A stretch of DNA of 64,000 nucleotides from Orbilia blumenaviensis. Its lineage: Eukaryota > Ascomycota > Orbiliomycetes > Orbiliales > Orbiliaceae. The notes under the pieces were generated by a model, which was given only the letters and a program-made list of their open reading frames with translations, had not been told where the DNA came from and made no database searches. Location: contig JAVHNS010000002.1 of the NCBI GenBank assembly GCA_036872755.1, positions 1,302,001 to 1,366,000 on the forward strand, written 5' to 3'. Shown here piece by piece: positions 60,738-64,000 of the stretch; the first letter of the stretch is position 1; each line of letters begins with the position of its first letter. Made by a program: the position numbers and the translations under genes.

Positions 60738-62578
60738 CCTCAATACCCGACTGGTCATGAAAAGAAGGACCTATAAAAGTCTCCTATCTGTCTGCAACGT
60801 CTATCGAAAAAAGCGGGAGAAAGACCCGAAAACTTCGGCAAAAAAATTATGTTATTTCGTTTTGAGCTCTAAAACGCTGGGTCTGCAAAATTGAGTTTGG
60901 TTGAAAGGAGTTTAGCAAAAACAAACTAAGATTTTGATCCAACACAAAGCCATTACGATTAATTGCATTGCATACATTGAACTTGGATGAGAAAAAAAAA
61001 GGTTCAAAATGGGTAGCTGGTGGGCAAAATTCAGTCGGGTGTAGCATATAGTGCTGCAGAGCACGCGGTGCGGCCCTCCTGTATAAGGGTCTCACCAAGA
61101 TGGTACAAAAACCACGTTTTCTTGCGCAAAAAAAAAACCTTTTCAGGGAATACTACGATACTGGGATGACGGCGACCACGAGATTTTGGTTTGACCACTT
61201 TTGGCTTTTGAGGCGAAACTGCCATGGCCATCCAAAGTACATGTACAAGTTATCCCCACAATCAGGTGAGATTTTGGGCGCGCTCACGGACCGGTCTGTT
61301 TCAAAGGAGCTATTCCTGTTTTTAGCTGTCCGTTGCGAGATATATACCTATATAAACCTGGGGCGACGGGACATCTTAAGATCTTGCTTTTCCCTCCTCT
61401 TTTTCTTTCGCACGAACTTTTTTTTTATTTGTTTTTATTTGTATATGGTCTATATATTTTTGTAGCGCCATTGTTTTGCTATCAGGATAATCGTTGTTCA
61501 CAAGTGTATGATCGATCAGACTATGGGGCGAGATTACGTCTGCTCGCCATTTGAATTCTCCTTCAATCCGCCAGAGCCCTGCAGCCTGACCGTCGTGCTT
61601 CCAACATTCCGGGGCGCCTCAACATAAAAGCGGTCTAGACGGTTCCCACATCTACGACCATAATCCATTTTACTTTTCTTGCGCTCGGATTATTTACCTG
61701 AGGGGGGGCTCCTCTATCTCTCACTCTCCGAAAGGATTAGACCATCGGACGAGGTAGAAAGCAATTCCGTAGCGTCCCTTCTGCATCCGATTAACATGCT
61801 CCTGTGTTTTTGTTTTTTCCCCTTTCTTTCGACAGGTTGTTCCATTATCGCCAATGCAAGATGTAATGCAAATCAATCTACATGAAATTCCACTCCGTAG
61901 ACCCGTTTCTCGAAAATATTTCCTTATCATGTGGTTGTTTTCGGTACATCCAATGGGCAGAGCCGTTAGCTCTTGATCGTCGACATGGTCCAATTGATCA
62001 AATTGACAGGGCATACCCTTCTAGACTGTACCTCTCGTAGACGGAACACTCCCCAGGTCACTTGAGTAACTCCGTAAAAAGCAGTTAATGAAGTATCTTG
62101 GGGGCGGGCGGAAAGCTGGGGATGCTTGTAGGTCATGTCGAAAGTTCTGCCGCCGGGTAAGTAGCCTCTCGATATAGGCTGCCGGCTAGGCAATACTCAA
62201 GATGGAAAGATGTTTGGATAAGTCCGGAAAGTGAGTTTTTTAGCCACGCCCGAAGACTGGAATGTAGATGGCTGGGCTTCCACCCGGGAGGCACATGGCC
62301 ATGATCGAACCTATGGAGCACTGGTTCCGGTGCTACCCTAGATGTTCAACAGGTCTGGAGATACGACAGACGTCAGCCAAACCAGCGCCCAACGCAATGC
62401 GCGAGTTCGACATATTGCAGGCTGTGATACAGGGATCCAGAATAGGAAGTGTGTTGCACTGCCACAAGCGGTAATGATAAGTGCTCGCCACAACGCCACA
62501 TCTAAAAACAATGTCAACCGCCAAAAGTTCAACGACACTCGTTAAACTTCGACGACACTGCAATATCCAACCGCGACA

Positions 62579-62921
62579 ATGGCGAAAAAAGGTACCCTAT
62601 TGCCCCTACAAATCCCGATCCCTTATTGAAATCGCTAATTGGTATCCTTGCTACTAGCAAAATCAAGAACCGTTGTCGTTCGCCTCCTATCCATGGCGCT
62701 GACTGGGTTCTTCAAAGTCCGAACGCGGCCCAGGACACACCGTCCCTTAAGCATGCTCAGCTACGATCCTATCGGTATGTGCAACTGTATAAGATGGCGT
62801 CTCGGCATACAGGCTAGAAGATTTGTCACTTGGAAGCATAGTTTAGCTCACCCAGCCGTGCACGGATGTAGTTAAACAACGAGTCCTTTTCCTCGAGCAG
62901 AAACGAAAGAAGGGGCATTAG
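62579..62921 (+). CDS. MRPL39: Mitochondrial large-subunit ribosomal protein bL33m
   Basis: Three tiny exons, 62579-62591, 62658-62774 and 62872-62921, encode 59 residues. The first exon is 13 bases: ATG plus three codons and one base. The joined protein starts [21 protein letters not shown], continues with [10 protein letters not shown] across intron 2 and ends [12 protein letters not shown]. This is the bL33 fold of mitochondrial ribosomes, as in yeast Mrpl39, with its basic, short, Cys-poor form. Both introns have GT..AG ends (GTACCC..CTACTAG, GTATGT..GATGTAG). Read without splicing, exon 2 would continue into unrelated sequence, so the gene is easy to miss. It acts in the mitochondrial matrix and is imported without an obvious cleaved leader. 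Confidence 0.92.
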
Positions 62922-63876
62922 ACACCATAGAACGTCCTTATCAACGGCGAAACATCATATCTACTCCCTCTCGCAGCCATATCGACTACTTTGGGCTCGC
63001 TACTACCTCTCTTGCCCTTCGAAAGCGGCATTCATCCACTGTATTATACCGGACGGAAGGTCTAGCACAACTACATGTACATAAAATAGGGTTATATATC
63101 TCGATTGCTTCCATTCAATTTGCGGATTCGGGTACAATCGGGCTCGCGAGCTTCATTATTTCTAACTTTAAAGTATATAACATCAATCCCCTTAGAAATA
63201 AAACCAGCTCTAGTTCTAGAGCTTGATCATCCACCGGAAGATGCCCGATAACTAGCCTCATCCTTTCAGAATTTGTTGTGTGCTGGCGGCGAGGTAGATA
63301 AAAGTTCAAGATTTTCTGGGACCAATATCATATATTTTGAGCACCCTCCTAATAATAAATGACCACTCCACAGAGCGAGTCGCTAGGATATAAACCAAAA
63401 CTTCTTCGATCAGCACCGAATGAACAAGTCAGTCTAGTTTCGAGTTTTTCTTGCTTTAGAAACTAGCCAGCATACAAGGAAAAGCAGGAATTCAAACTCT
63501 CAAAAAAACGAAAAGCAGAATACATGCAACGGCCCTCAGTGACTATGAAATCTCCACTCAGGCATATGTGTGTTTTTCACAACACCTGAACGACGATATC
63601 TTCATCGGTCGCTATCTCGGCACCATTAGTCACAAGGCCTGGAAATGCCTCTAGAAATCAACAAGGACGAAAGAAAAACAGAGCGTTAACACAACAAGAA
63701 GCAACAGTGCCGGCTGTTAGAGCTGCCACAGCGCTTAAACATAGTATTATTTAAGCAATAAACGAAAGGAGGCTGACTAGGGCATAACGATAAATGATCT
63801 GCAGGCAAAAAGGTTCGAAAAAATTCGAGAACAATAGTCTCGAACCCAGCAAATTCAGGACGCGCAAGAACACAGC
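62922..63876. other. Convergent spacer between bL33m and the edge gene
   Basis: Tail-to-tail spacer with both 3' UTRs. I see no coding region. A GGTTCGA word near 63811 is not part of a tRNA fold that I can build. Confidence 0.5.
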
Positions 63877-63960
63877 TTAATCGTCAACCCTTCGTCTTTT
63901 TTGCCTATGGTCAGCAGCGTTGTATGTCAAATCACCCTGGGAGGATGAGCCTTGAGAAAC
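63877..63960 (-). CDS. Last exon of a minus-strand gene cut by the window edge (basic, nuclear-type C terminus)
   Basis: On the minus strand, TTGCTGACTCACAATAG supplies a branch site and acceptor at 63962-63961. An open exon of 28 codons including the stop follows: VSQGSSSQGDLTYNAADHRQ, then KRRRVDD and TAA at 63879-63877. The terminal Lys/Arg cluster would serve as a nuclear localisation signal. The rest of the gene lies right of the window, and its intron covers 63961 to at least 64000. The gene cannot be named from this piece. The phase of the exon is chosen because only this frame stays open and gives a sensible end. Confidence 0.55.
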   Translation of the reverse strand, partial: VSQGSSSQGDLTYNAADHRQKRRRVDD

Positions 63961-64000
63961 CTATTGTGAGTCAGCAATCAGATTCTACTAATATATTATG

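Larger units (their letters stand above)
56608..62578. other. Long gene-poor region with pyrimidine-rich blocks
   Basis: About 6 kb without a convincing coding gene. C/T-rich blocks at about 57270-57330 and 58120-58330 look like fungal core-promoter pyrimidine tracts, yet no gene follows them. A T run is at 58487, a hairpin GGGTAC/GTACCC at about 59395, and a 17-base exact direct repeat at 59586 and 60717. An open frame at 60232-60579 (-) starts with ATG but has no family resemblance. Confidence 0.5.

Noticed and set aside
63805..63860. GGTTCGA-like word suggesting a tRNA T-loop
   Set aside because: No matching acceptor, D- or anticodon stems can be drawn around it.

Overview
The window is nuclear DNA from a filamentous ascomycete (Pezizomycotina). 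Genes are split by introns of about 50-75 bases with GT..AG ends and CTAAC/CTGAC-like branch sites. The gene set is typical of these moulds: a psi-factor type fatty-acid dioxygenase, a secreted tyrosinase, a GH35 beta-galactosidase, PEX11, Mediator Med13 and short secreted or single-span proteins. A leotiomycete is my best guess, but nothing here fixes the class. All exon borders were worked out by hand from splice signals, reading-frame continuity and family resemblance.

Layout, left to right. At 65-2954 (+) lies the 3' part of a dioxygenase/P450 fusion whose P450 half has lost its haem-binding end. A housekeeping block follows: RPN7 (-), the cap methyltransferase ABD1 (-) and the ribosome-biogenesis factor ENP2 (+), the last two divergent from one intergenic region. 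Next come a small single-span membrane protein (+) and alanine aminotransferase (-). From 14 to 22 kb the DNA is sparse. It holds a decayed relic with in-frame stops, an ankyrin protein with an unusual basic amphipathic C-terminal half, and an 11-bp minisatellite. From 22 to 31 kb are lacA (14 exons), PEX11, the SUMO ligase NSE2 and a short secreted repeat protein. Tyrosinase (-) follows at 33-36 kb, then a 5.6 kb AT-rich stretch without convincing genes. MED13/SSN2 fills 41.3-46.7 kb. A Cys-rich single-span protein (-) and a Ser/Arg/Tyr-rich unknown protein (+) are set in long, gene-poor DNA. Near the right end is a tiny three-exon gene for mitochondrial ribosomal protein bL33m with a 13-base first exon, and the last exon of an unknown minus-strand gene runs into the window edge.

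Functionally this is a patchwork, not a cluster. The genes serve proteasome, mRNA capping, ribosome assembly, transcription, peroxisome division, SMC5/6, amino-acid metabolism, sugar hydrolysis and pigment chemistry. I saw no biosynthetic cluster, CRISPR array, rRNA, clear tRNA or intact transposon. The points most worth a second look are the truncated P450 half of the dioxygenase, the ankyrin protein's repeated hydrophobic-Pro-Lys/Arg module, the charge-segregated secreted repeat protein, the relic whose stop codons fit C-to-T decay, and a recurring intergenic palindrome.
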